The position numbers were made by a program, and so were the translations under genes. From Madurella fahalii (lineage: Eukaryota; Ascomycota; Sordariomycetes; Sordariales): DNA of 64,000 bases. Below the pieces are notes generated by a model. The model did not search any database and was not told the DNA's origin. It worked only from the letters and a program-made list of their open reading frames with translations. The stretch covers positions 6,845,001 through 6,909,000 of the forward strand of contig CM056875.1 in NCBI GenBank assembly GCA_029876055.1, given 5' to 3'. Numbering within the stretch: the first letter of the stretch is position 1; the number at the start of each line of letters is the position of its first letter. This document shows positions 53,984 through 64,000 of the stretch, piece after piece.

Positions 53984-55983
53984 CTAGACCAGGGTGATCT
54001 GTTTTCTCTCGCCGCTGCCGTACTGGGCAGACCATTTATCCTGATCATGGGCGTATCCAACCCTGCGGAATTCATTCTCCCTTTTGCCATCAGTTCTCTC
54101 TATTATGAGAAATGTGTGCCAAAATGCACCCTCTGGTTTCCCGATGGATACCCACTGCGCCTCGATGTACGTGATCTGTAGGAAATAGCGCTTTGGTTGG
54201 GGGCCATTCGCCACTTTATGCTTCTCGTCCCAGAAACAACTTAGCTGTCCAGCAAGTTGGGTCTTATCGTACAGCGTCCCGATGGCCGTGATGCGTCCGC
54301 CTCTGACCTCGCCAAACGAGCCGGGAAAGACCTCATCGACGACAACGTCCAATACCTCCAAGCCATTGGCCCCCAACGCAGCCACGGCGGGATTTTTGGC
54401 GTTCACCGAGACACACCATAGCCACTTCACTCTGCCATCGACCGATGCCCAGCTCCAGGGCGGCGCCCGGTCGTTATGCCGCTCCGACGGAGATCCGCGC
54501 TCGACATGCCATAAAAGGCCTAGGACGATGTCCTCTTTCCAAAGTCCGGCCACATACGTCGCCCCGGTGGCCGCCACCATTCGAGACACAAGGCCAGACA
54601 ATACTGGGAGTTTGTCCTTTGGGACAGTAAGACGTCGCTCCGAAACCTGAGACACCCAGGGATACAACGCCCAAAGCGGATTGGCCGGCGCTCGCATTTT
54701 TGGGCGCACCCTTTCACCCTGAGTGCTGGCAGCACTGGCGGCACTGGCAGCACTACTGGTGATTTGTGAGAGACGACGGACATTGGATGCCCAACTCCCC
54801 TTGGGTGTTTCAAACTTTGCCATGCCACTGCCACTAATGGGAACTAGCAAGTCGTGTTTCACTCCCTGTCGACAAGATCGGGAGCAGCAATCCCAATACA
54901 GACTGTGGTGGCAGACAAAAAGGGTGGCGATGGACACAAGCGTCTCCTGGAACACCCAACCTCTTGTGGAGAGAAGACTCGAGTCGGGAGAGTAGTCGCT
55001 AGGGAACTTGGGCTCGCAAACGACGACAACTTCAGCATTCGAGCCCTGGGTGGATGATGAGGATGATGCCGTACCAAGACGGACACTGTTGCGTTGCGGA
55101 GTGCGAGTTGCGCCGGCATCACAACTTTGAGAGTCCGCGACGGCGATGTTCAGCGAGCAGCCCTGGTAGATCGCCGTCATGGCTGTGGCTTGCTCCTGCC
55201 AATCGGCCGGGTTGTCTTGAATGATACACAAGGCGTCAATCCAGATGTAGCGGAAGCCCAAATGCCTCGCAAGGGGGATGATGTCTCGCATGATCGCGGG
55301 AAAGGCCTCGAGGGGTATCCCCTTTTTGTGCTAGCCAAGATTGTCCGTGAGAGTTCTCAGCGGGAGGCCGTCGCCCCAGCAGTAGCTCAGAGTCGCATAC
55401 GGCGCTTTTTCACCCTTCATGTTTGCTTCGTACAAGGTAACCACATCGTCTGTACGGGAGATGTCGAGCACTCGTTTGGGGAGCGGAGAGTCCAGACGTG
55501 TCTGCTGGCAGATGGTATGGCCAGTGCAAGCATCGATCCAGCTTCGGATTAATTCGAGGTTCTCTTCCGTAGACGGATAGTTGTCCGGGACCCGAATGGC
55601 GCCATCTGCGGCCATCAGGACTTTGCCCAGCTGGTAGTTCTCATGGGCGTTGGCTGTGGTTGAGTTGAGGCGTAAGTGAAAGGGTAACGTCTTCCGTTCT
55701 TGCTTTACCGAAAATGCGCAGGTAGTGTCATTCGTGTCAAAGTGTATGGTTGCGAGGCGATCGCCGTATAAACTTCTCGATGACCAGTCGGAATCTCTCG
55801 AGCCATGAGGTTGCAAAGGTGGCACTCACTGCCGGATGCGGTGAGTGCCTCGAGGGTGGTATGATGTGAGATGTTGGATCCAGGCGTGGTAGATGTGATT
55901 GTCATGGGCAAGAGAATTGTGTTGGCCAAGTTCCGACAGGGCTGGCAGAGCGCGGTATCGATCCTACAGTCGGTGTGTCCCAC
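53984..55983 (-). pseudogene. HET-domain gene with an in-frame stop and a probable frameshift
   Basis: Reading on the minus strand, the domain is nearly complete: a Cys-containing lead (GSECHLCNLM), DWSSRSLYGDRL, block 1 as PYATLSYCWGDG, block 2 as FRYIWIDALCIIQD, and GWVFQETLVS. A TAG at 55333-55331 lies between blocks 1 and 2 in the same frame on both sides. Another break lies at about 55800-55830, where the lead in one frame gives way to DWSSRSLYGD in the next. Homologues of this class run through both points without interruption. The C-terminal half (55291-53984, 435 codons) is open. Unless an unusual intron or restart rescues it, no full HET protein can be made. The stop would fit a C to T change. 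Confidence 0.8.
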
Positions 55984-56805
55984 GGGACAAATATTTCGAA
56001 CCCCGGTCGGCTATCGTGTGTTAAATTTGCGATTGCTGACGGCATTGAAGGGGTAACTACTGAAGTAAGGGGCTGAAGTTTGGGAAGAAGGAAGGCCTGA
56101 AGGACGGTCAGTCTTTGATATCGAGTTTGGCGTCAAGAAACAAAGTCTTTTCAAGAATTCTAGTCGCTAGGTTTATTCCGCTTTGATTCAAGTGCGGATG
56201 ATGTGATGCAGATGAATTCATTCGACAGATGCTGTTGGATGAACTCGGAGTTCAAGTTTCGCACAATCCCCGTTCGTGAGACATCGGCAAAGGCACCCAT
56301 AGCTTAAAACATCAGGCCGCAATGCAACCGGTGCCCAATCCAATTAGGAACTGGGTGTGGGCTAAGTACAGTACTGTGCAGTACCTAGGCATGCTGTGCA
56401 CCTAGTGGTCATGATGACTCTGATAGGCTGGTAGCAGCCGCAAAAACGGAAATCCCACTTCCCAGGCAGCCTACCAGATACCTCGTTTCCCCATCTAATG
56501 CGAAGATGACAGACAGGGAAAGAAGGTAATGCCCATCAACGCTCATGTCTTGTCTTCACCAGCAACAACACACCAGAGACTCCCCCATCCATGACTCCCT
56601 TCCTCTACTTAACACCTGCCTAAGTGCGCCTTGTTGTTCTGAGACTTTGAGCGGTAGAGATATGAAAGAGATCCCTCGAAGGAAGAAGTCTGGACATCAG
56701 AGACTATAGTCGGCCTTGACGGCTCTTCTCATGGACTGCAGAAAACGCGGCTGCCTGCATCACTGGAAGCTACTAACACATAATATCGTAAGACATGTAG
56801 CCAAA
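55984..56805. other. Intergenic
   Basis: No gene seen. Contains tacagtactgtgcagtacc at 56367-56385, a short palindrome-like motif of the type seen between other genes here. Confidence 0.5.
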
Positions 56806-58069
56806 TCAGACCAAAGGCTTTGCATCCCCCGGGCCCCACCTCAACAACTCCTCCACATCAACAACGCTCAACGACAACGGTCTATGCACCGCCCTTGAAT
56901 ACCTCGCGGCTCCTAAGATGACCAACTGATTTGGTCTCTCCCGCGGCACCAACAACGCGCGACTATACGCATTCATCTGCGGCGTTGCATGCGCCTCCCA
57001 CCGATCCGGCATCCCCCCAAAACTATTAGTAAACACATCCGAGTGATCGTTATCACTGACGATGATGGTGCCATTGACACCCCCGACGGGGGTCCATACC
57101 ACATACGGACTCGATCCGGGCTGGACACCCTTGACAACAATCGGTATCCCACGATCATTGTCAAACTCAAAAGGGGAGTTGGCGAAGCGGTAATACACGG
57201 GAAAGGTATTACTCCATTGCTCGCCGCCGGTAGCATTCAAGTCCGGAGTACCGGGGTACTCATACACCACAATCCATTTGCGAAGGGGAGGGATGTAGGT
57301 GATGACAGTCATGCCGGGGCGGTCGGTGTAGGTTTTATAGGCGACGTCGTTGACGACGGGACCCCAAGTGACAAGGTTGGTGGATTTTTGGTGGGCGAGT
57401 TTTTGCGCGTGGAGGGGGTCGCGTTGGTCGGAGTAAAAGACACCTATTGTACCGTTATGGGCGCTGTACATGATCATCAGCCAGAGGACCGTCTGAGAAC
57501 GGGGCATTTGAAGGTAGGTTAAGGAGCGTGAATGCGTACAGGATATATGGCTCCCAGATACATGGGTTCCCATTCTGCGTAGACGGGCCGCTTCCCCTAG
57601 CCACGTTGCTCACAAACTCCCAGGTTCGTCCCTTGTCCTTGCTCGCATACAGATCGATGTTGGTACTGTTCCTTCCCCAGCTGTTTCCACTGGCCAGTAC
57701 CGTGCCGGCGGGATACTTGCCAACCGCCCACGGGAGTTCGGCAATGGCCGGCTGTGCGCTCATGCCCAGCCCGTTGACCTGGTCAGTCAAGTTGGAGATC
57801 CATTCCCATGATGCGCCTCCATCCTTGGAGCTGAAGATGGGGAAGATGGCTGGGTTGCTGTTCAACCCGGCTGTCGCAAGGATGGTGCCATCAGATAGCT
57901 CTGTGATACGTGGATACATGATGGTGCTGCCATTGGTGCTGTTTGCGTCGGGCCACCATATGACATTTTCTGCGAATGTCCCGAATGGTTGTGGCTTTGC
58001 AGTTGCATTTTGGGCGTCCGAGAGGGCGATGACAGAGGCAAAACCAAGGGCTAGAACGTTCGACCACAT
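56806..58069 (-). CDS. Secreted beta-propeller hydrolase-like protein (sialidase/GH93-like)
   Basis: Two exons (58069-57540 and 57463-56806) give 395 residues. The N-terminus has a signal peptide (about 19 residues, ending near ALSDAQ). The mature part has Asp-box-like turns (SSKDGGASWEW and ASKDKGRTWEF) and the WEPYIL, GVFYSDQRDPLHAQKLAHQ and RPGMTVITYIPPLRKWIVVYE segments (the last cited in part) typical of fungal exo-arabinanase-like (GH93) and BNR-repeat proteins with a six-blade propeller. It is probably a secreted polysaccharide-active enzyme. The acceptor at 57464 was selected because only it joins WEPYI with HNGTIGVFY in frame; the nearer AG does not. The in-frame Met at 58210 would add a non-secretory tail and was not used. 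Substrate is unproven. Confidence 0.85.
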
Positions 58070-58990
58070 GATGTCTGTTGGTGAAGGAATGCTGGCATCA
58101 ATGTCGCGCTCACTGCCTCGAGCTAAGAAGCATCGGATTAAATATCTAAATACGCGAATACGACCGCTGCCATAAGTTCCCTTCCCCAGTTCCGGGGTAC
58201 GCCTTGTCAACCTTCCTTGGCACGCATTCTGCCGTAAATAGTGAGGTCTGACCCGCTCTGCCTCAATGCTACTACAATCTCCGTTATACTAGCGCACCAA
58301 TCGCGATTTCGGTCAGGGTCAACGAAGAAGCGATCTAAATACCACGTTCAATTCCTAGTCGAGCGCTTTGTGACCGCAATGCCACGAAACTGAACTGGAC
58401 CGAGGTGCCAACTCGTCCTGGGTAAAAGGCTGTCCGGCTGTTTGCTCCGAGGCCAAGTGTTGCCCCCGACTGGTAGCCTTGTGTGCGTCTCCGTCCGCGA
58501 ATCTGAATTTAGACAGGACAGAAACCTGGCCTGAGTGAAATTCCTGCTGACAAAATCTCCCCTACTATTGTTCTCTCTCTAGCCAAGTTACACCCGCCAG
58601 CCTGCAACAGCCCCCCGAGCCAGCTTACATGGCTCTTAGGCTCGCCTCACCGTTGCCGCGAGAGCTCTGTGAGTCGCAGGACAAGCTGGCCGTCGCATGA
58701 TCTAGTGCACCTCCCAAGGCCTAATTAGTATTTGCTAAGGTCTCTGCGTGGCTAATGCCTGGGCGCCCGAGAGGGTGAACTTCAACCATACACGAGTGAC
58801 AATCCATTCAATAAATATCTCGATTTTCCCAACAGTAACCTGCTCCCAAGAGCGTTTCTCCGTCCTACCCAGTGGAAGATGCGAGGCAATACCGGGTGCT
58901 CTCCGTTTAATATGGATGACGTAGAAGAACTTATAAATTCCATCCCGATCGTCCTTGCTCCGGGACGGCACCATCCTCTAGTCAAATAAG
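58070..58990. other. Intergenic
   Basis: No gene seen; likely promoter of the propeller gene at its left end. Confidence 0.5.
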
Positions 58991-59290
58991 TTGACAAGTG
59001 GATGGTCCCTCGCCCTAGGGGTCACTTCTACCACTGCCATACACTATGGCACGGGTGTGTGCTTTGTTATAAAAGTTTCCCTGCAGCCGGGAAGTTCGAG
59101 GAACATCAACACCTCACACTCTGCCAGGTTGTGCATTTTCAGCCAGATGGCGTTTTTAATTACCGAGGAGCAGCAACAGCAACTTCTCGGCCGAAACAAA
59201 CGTCGTTACAAGACAGATGAGTGGCGAAATGTACCGGATCCTCTTTCCGGGAGAGACAGTGTCCCTGGTATCAGTGACTCCTGTCGGATG
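58991..59290 (+). pseudogene. Frameshifted remnant of a fungal zinc-finger protein
   Basis: Three consecutive pieces in three frames follow the order of a common but uncharacterised fungal domain. GCVLCYKSFPAAGKFEEH with a following LTLCQ gives the Cys2/His-Cys finger. A shift at the T/A run near 59150 leads to ITEEQQQQLLGRNKR and TDEW, and a second shift near 59221 leads to EMYRILFPGETVS. In intact relatives these lie in one frame (a C..C..F..H..C finger, then a G(I/F)..EQ..L..RKK segment and KW..MYRILFP). No intact upstream or downstream part was found, so this is a fragment. Confidence 0.6.
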
Positions 59291-59553
59291 GTTTCTAACA
59301 GGCTATCGTCTTAGTTCGGCGTTGGACGGGGAGCCTACGTCCCAAGGCAATCCAGGCTGAAGGGGGGGGGGAGAGCCCTTATGCGAGACGTCACATCCGA
59401 GGGTATTAAGGGGGCGCCGAAAAGGGAGAGCGAGATAATCGCGCATAAGTCAAGCTAACACTGTGTCGGAACTTTCACAATTAACAGAACGCCAACAACT
59501 CCTCAATAGCCCTCAAATGAAGATAACATCCTCATATTGATCTTGGCGGTGCG

Positions 59554-59712
59554 ATGCCCGAGACACCAGCCTTCTGTTCTCTATTTCGGGGCCTCTTCAA
59601 CAACCCTGAGTGGGATAAGACAGCTCGATGCAAGAGACAACGGGAGCAGCAGCAGCAGGAGGAGGAGGAGGAGGAGGCCGAGCTGCGAGGACAGGATGAA
59701 GTGAAGCCCTGA
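59554..59712 (+). CDS. Possible 52-residue Glu/Gln-rich small ORF, uncertain
   Basis: A short open frame from ATG at 59554 to TGA at 59712. The product starts MPETPAFCSLFRGLFNNPEW and then has a run of Gln followed by Glu, encoded by (cag)n and (gag)n, before an acidic tail. The trinucleotide run may simply be a microsatellite. No family is recognised and there is no supporting evidence for expression. Confidence 0.15.
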   Translation: MPETPAFCSLFRGLFNNPEWDKTARCKRQREQQQQEEEEEEAELRGQDEVKP

Positions 59713-61903
59713 GTTACTCAAATAAAAAAAGAAGAACGGCGTAGAGAGAGTGCATAGAACCCTCGCCCGGTGTTCATGGACAGCACAACGACAAGCCCGG
59801 GGTCAATAACGATAATACCGGGGTGGGAGGGGCTAATGGAAGTTAGCCTGCGGACTCCAGACAGCGGCGAAGAAGTTGCGAACCTTTTGATGCCTGCTCA
59901 CCAGTCAGCTCACGATGCAGCTGACGAGGCCTCCTGAACGCTACCGTCTTGGAAAGTCGGTTGATGAACTTGGAGGGGTGCAAAGTGCTCGTTAGGATGT
60001 TTTGAAGGAGGTTATGACGTTGCTGAGACGGACCGGACGGGATAGGGCGGTGGGAAGTCCCACCTGGAAGGTAAGGAAGAAAGAGGGGGTGCGAGTCGCT
60101 ATGTGGTGAGCTGAATTGGATGTGAAATGTTAGGTGGAGATGAAGATGAAGGATCGCCGCCTGGATGTGGGGTTGGTAGACGAGTGGCAACCCTGATTAG
60201 GCTGTCGGTGAGCACAAGGTGAAGGCTGGTGGCTGATGAGGGTGCGGTGAGCATAACACTGGACGGATAACAGCCCCAAATCATCACACATCACTCTAAT
60301 AAGCTCAATAATTTAGCTGCTTCCTTAACGATGTTTGCCGCTTCCTTCTGTTCTTTAGCCGCCAAGCTATCCTTTTCCTTCGATTCTCCAACTTTTAGGC
60401 CCGGTTCAGCAATTGGTAGTTATCATACTCCAACCTGCACTTGTTCCGTCCGCTCGCGTGACACCGGCACTCCCAGTCCCGCTAACCTGTTTGCAGACAT
60501 TCCAGCAGACAAGCTGGCTGCCCAGAGCCCGTGCTTTCTGACAGCGAAAACGATTCGGTTGTCTTTCTTGAACATTCGGTCCCCAGTTTCTGTTAATAGA
60601 TAGCAGATGTCTTCGATGTCATTGGCAGAGACTTACTCGGCTTTTTGGCGTTTATCTCATGTCCACGCAGTTGAGGTAGATTTTCTCGTTGACGCCTTTG
60701 CCCAGGCCGACAATATGCATCGGGAAGCCGTCTGCGTTACGGAGATACCGTCAATGACTCTTCCAGGTCCGATCAAGCCGACCAAAGTACTCTACCCCGG
60801 CGCCTCGACGGCTCCTGTTGCTCCTGAAGGCGAACATGAGGCTCTTGGGTGCGAGAGCATGCCTTATCTACCACCCGGTGACAACCCCTTCTTCAATTGA
60901 AGCCGCAGGCTTGTGTCCGCGGGAAACCAGAACCATGCGTTCATCCGCAGAGCCTCATCAAAAACGATGCCCTATTACCTAACTCAAGCTACTAACCACA
61001 GACGGTATCCCGACATTGCATAATCAATTTGTTGGCAAGTTCTCAATGGTCACCTGGCCCCATTTTCGAATGCCGAAATGGCGCCTTAGGTGCCCAACCA
61101 TGCGGTTCCAACTTGGCGAAAGCTGGTCCGAGGAGACTGGCAGGGGGCTGACAGCATACAAGCCGATATTATTGCTATCCTTCCCATGAACACCATGGAC
61201 CGCTCAGAGGAAAGATACGCCCGGATGACGAGTTCCTTTCCACTCCGAAAAGTGACGCCTGAGAGTTGGTTTGCTCGCAGAATCTGACATAAATGATACG
61301 TGTCTAAATCGTCCGGAGGGGAACTGGCGGGACTGGTAGAACCGGGGCTCCCCAGGAAGCTAAGGAGGCGTGGTCTCATCGAATGTCAGTCTACTTTGAC
61401 CGGGATACAGTTATGCGTTTGGACTCCAAAGTCAAGAATTAATTAACCTCCCCCAACTCTGACGTCAACGAAAAGTACAGTACTTGGTTGTTCTGAGTAA
61501 GCGTTACTTTCCATCTTTGGTACCGACTGGGGGTAATGCCAATCCTTCAGCCGGAAAATCTCCCCGTCAGTTCCGCAGCGCCCAAGCCAAGAGGACCGAA
61601 GCATCGTGTTCTACTACCCCCCAACCGCAGTAGAGTGGGATTTTCTCTTCAACTTTTTTCAGTGAGCCTCACCATAAGAAACTAATGCAGGGCGCTTACA
61701 ATCATCGACCCTTTGTCGATCATTCCCGTATTTGGTTGTCCTGCATCCGAAAAGGGACGGTCGAACTTGCTATGGTGTGTCCTCAAGAAGCCTGAGACTT
61801 CCCGTATTCTTCAAGCTGTTTGTGTTGATGTTCACTTCCTCAAGCACACGACAAAAGTGTCCTCACCTGTGATTTCTTTCCAGCAGAAGCGTCTGAGTAT
61901 CAA
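59713..61903. other. Long intergenic region, no recognised gene
   Basis: About 2.2 kb. Frames at 60331-60603 and 60607-60900 (plus) follow each other and could be a decayed gene, but I recognise no family. Frames at 61086-61379 overlap on both strands and show nothing either. Confidence 0.4.
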
Positions 61904-62715
61904 ATGAAGCCTTCCTTTTCCGCCGTGGGACTCTTCGGAGCTACTCTTTTCCAACATGTAGCCAGTCGTGCACCCAGAGCACCAGGCCTTACATACTTGG
62001 GCACCGCCAACATTACCCTCGCGCCACCTATTCCGGTTGGCCCTGGACCTCGTGGGGACCGCAACATATTTGCCATCACCGGTGGGATTTTCTCCGGTCC
62101 GCGTCTCTCTGGTATGTCATCTTTGTTTCCACAAGGACCTATTCCTTTCTCTGCCCCTTTCATCTTTCCTTTTTATCACCCCTTTCAAATGCCGGTCGAT
62201 ATCTTGGGTTTCTCTTAGACACTTTAAATTTTCCCCCTATGATTTCCTTCGTCCCCCACAGTCCATTTCAGTTTTATCGGCGTCACTTCATCTTTGTCCT
62301 AGCCTCTTTCCGCATTCCCGATGAACCGCCTTTTCATTTTTTCCTCTGCCGGTTCTGAACATACGCTCCTTCTTCTCCACAACTTCCTCACTCTAATTCT
62401 AACGGCAACACCTTGCAAGGAACTATCCCTGGCTTCGGTGGTGACTGGGGCCTGGGCGACCCTACGGCTGGTAACTTCTACGTCGACGCACGGTATCAGA
62501 TACAAACGGCCGAAGGGGCAAACATCATGGTTGAAGCCAACGGTCCGCAGCAACCGGAGGGGATTTTGCACACTCGAAACCGGTTCGAGACAGGCCACCC
62601 GGATTATTACTGGCTGAATAACATAGTGGCTATCGGCATTGTCCAGCCGGGGCCGGATGTCAAGTACATCATCGTTGACCTGTGGAAGATGGAATCACCT
62701 GTGACGAAGGGTTAA
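61904..62715 (+). CDS. Small secreted DUF3237-family protein
   Basis: Two exons (61904-62111 and 62420-62715) give 167 residues. The N-terminus (SAVGLFGATLFQHVASR) is a likely signal peptide. The DUF3237 pattern follows: LTYLGTANITL, then GGIFSGPRLSG joined across the intron to TIPGFGGDWG, DARYQIQTAEGANIMVEANG (cited as residues about 90-110), and HPDYYWLNNIVAIGI. The fold is a small beta-barrel; function is unknown, and in bacteria it often accompanies oxidoreductases. The intron of 308 bases is long for this window but has good CTAAT/CTAAC branch sequences just before the acceptor at 62419, and the exon phases match. The 3' end reads VDLWKM then a short tail. Confidence 0.8.
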
Positions 62716-63240
62716 TGAAAGGCAAAGTGAGACAATGCATGTAAGCGTTGAAGATATTACTGAAGAATGGCACAACGTCGCTTTGGTTTTACTTACGAAC
62801 AAAGCTGCGTAAACCGCCGGGCCGATAGTGCAGGACGAACTCTCGTTCCTAAGTAGATAGTACTTATCAGAGAAGGAAAATTTCCAATGTCATTAATCTC
62901 AGAGTCCTTCAGTACGTTATTAGGCCAGTAAGGACGCAGAATGTGATGATTTCTCAGTCGAATCGTTGCGGAATATTTAGGAGCGACTGATTCTGCCCCC
63001 GTTGAACTCGACAAGAGACTTGAACAGCAGAAAGTCTATCTCGCAGTAAATCAATAATCTGTTGTACCAAAACCGTAGGCACACCGAGAAAAATGTCTTG
63101 TGCAGCTTCTGTATACTAGGACCAGCCCGTTTGTTTGAATTCCGCCGTTATAAAGAAATGTAGGCCAAGGAGGGTAGTTCTCAGCGTCCTATAACTTGAT
63201 ATCTAGCTGTATACAGAATGGTCTAGAGTACCGGGCTTAT
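62716..63240. other. Intergenic
   Basis: No gene seen; becomes AT-richer towards the repeat. Confidence 0.5.
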
Positions 63241-63446
63241 AACTATTACGTGTATAGGAGCTTGGTAGAGGTTATAGGAAGTATATAGAAAGGTTGAAGT
63301 CTCTGAGGATGTATTTACTGTAGTAGGAAACTAAAGGACTGGCTTAAATATAAAGGAAACTGATCTGGGCGAGTTTACGTGATGAGCTACTGAGCTCGGT
63401 GGTCAGGAGCCGAACTCTATAAGTTCGATTCCAGTGCGATATGTGG
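63241..63446 (+). repeat. Dispersed repeat, copy B (AT-enriched copy)
   Basis: Second copy of the element at 7449-7650, same orientation. Most differences are T for C or A for G in this copy, many at CpA/TpG steps (gcag to gtag, tacaaag to tataaag, gtgca to gtata). It keeps a GTTCGATTC match to the pol III B box at about 63424. The inverted repeat seen in copy A is broken here by one change in each arm. Confidence 0.75.
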
Positions 63447-64000
63447 TAAATAGGTAGGGGTGGCGCGTCGTGTCGAAAGGTACGTCACTCGCTCATATGC
63501 GTTACTCGTTTATAAAGTACGTTATGGGTGAGACTGAATCCTTCTAGGCAACTCTAAGAGGTTCGGCGGCCGCTTCGGGGGGGTCGGTGATATTGCAGCG
63601 CGACCGGCGGTCTGCGGTCGGGTCTTTGACGCATTTAGGTAATTTGGTCTGTATTCAGGGGAATGAGGTAGGTAGTTAGTTCTCTAAGAGAAAATTCCGC
63701 AGAAGGCGGCGGTGTTTGGGCTCATGTTTGTGTAATCATTTCCAGTGCAAGTTGCTCGGCAACTCTACCAAACAAACTTCTCGGACGAGCAATCTGGCGT
63801 CCATCTCTACCAAGCTTACATTTGTGTTAAGCGAACCCCTTATTAATCACAGGGTTAACCAAAACTCATCACTTCCTCCCGAAATTCGCACGCCAGAGGC
63901 AATTGCTATATTGTGCAATAGGAATAGAAAGATGTTCATCAGGAACATGTCTGGACAAGACTACTAAAGCTAATCAGTATATCAATGCTACTCTTTCTGC
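63447..64000. other. Intergenic to window end
   Basis: No gene supported. A small plus-strand frame at 63716-63967 has no recognisable content. Confidence 0.45.

Noticed and set aside
58070..58210. Upstream in-frame Met for the propeller protein
   Set aside because: It would bury the signal peptide behind 47 residues.
63330..63440. tRNA gene
   Set aside because: Box A- and B-like strings are present but no cloverleaf can be drawn and the sequence is part of the dispersed repeat.

Overview
The window is genomic DNA of a filamentous ascomycete, most likely a sordariomycete. The genes carry short introns (about 45-100 bases, one of 308) with GT-AG ends and CTAAC-like branch points. Two HET-domain loci, UstYa-family proteins, ceramide glucosyltransferase, Erg7, Spo11 and Sgt1 are typical of Pezizomycotina. 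One dispersed repeat pair differs almost only by C:G to T:A changes, as repeat-induced point mutation (RIP) would leave. The species is not determined. All exon junctions given were set by eye from frame, splice sites and family similarity; every multi-exon model below adds up to a whole number of codons.

Layout. Bases 1-7650 are a decayed accessory stretch: the 3' end of an unknown gene, a dehydrogenase fragment, an intact HET gene, a broken FAD monooxygenase and a repeat copy. Bases 8200-31900 are mainly housekeeping: an SRPK-like kinase, an N-terminal protein methyltransferase, a Yar1-like ankyrin protein, a large membrane protein of unknown function, Spo11, lanosterol synthase (Erg7), Sgt1, ceramide glucosyltransferase and tRNA-splicing endonuclease subunit Sen2.

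Bases 32100-51290 look like a biosynthetic gene cluster for a ribosomally made, Kex2-processed cyclic peptide of the dikaritin type (the ustiloxin, phomopsin and asperipin class). In order they hold an ABCC/MRP exporter (-), a membrane-anchored tyrosinase (-), a UstYa-family oxidase (+), a secreted precursor with 13 near-identical repeats separated mostly by Lys-Arg (+), a second and divergent UstYa-like protein (+), a C2H2 plus fungal_trans regulator (+) and a secreted berberine-bridge-type FAD oxidase (-). The inferred route is secretion of the precursor, Kex2 cutting at Lys-Arg, oxidation and cyclisation around the invariant Tyr by the tyrosinase and UstY proteins, perhaps further oxidation by the FAD enzyme, and export by the ABC protein. 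This is the main discovery candidate here.

Bases 51300-64000 return to accessory sequence: diverged direct repeats, a HET pseudogene, a secreted beta-propeller hydrolase-like gene, a broken zinc-finger gene, a small DUF3237 secreted protein and the second, apparently mutated copy of the repeat found near 7.5 kb. No tRNA, rRNA or CRISPR array was seen.
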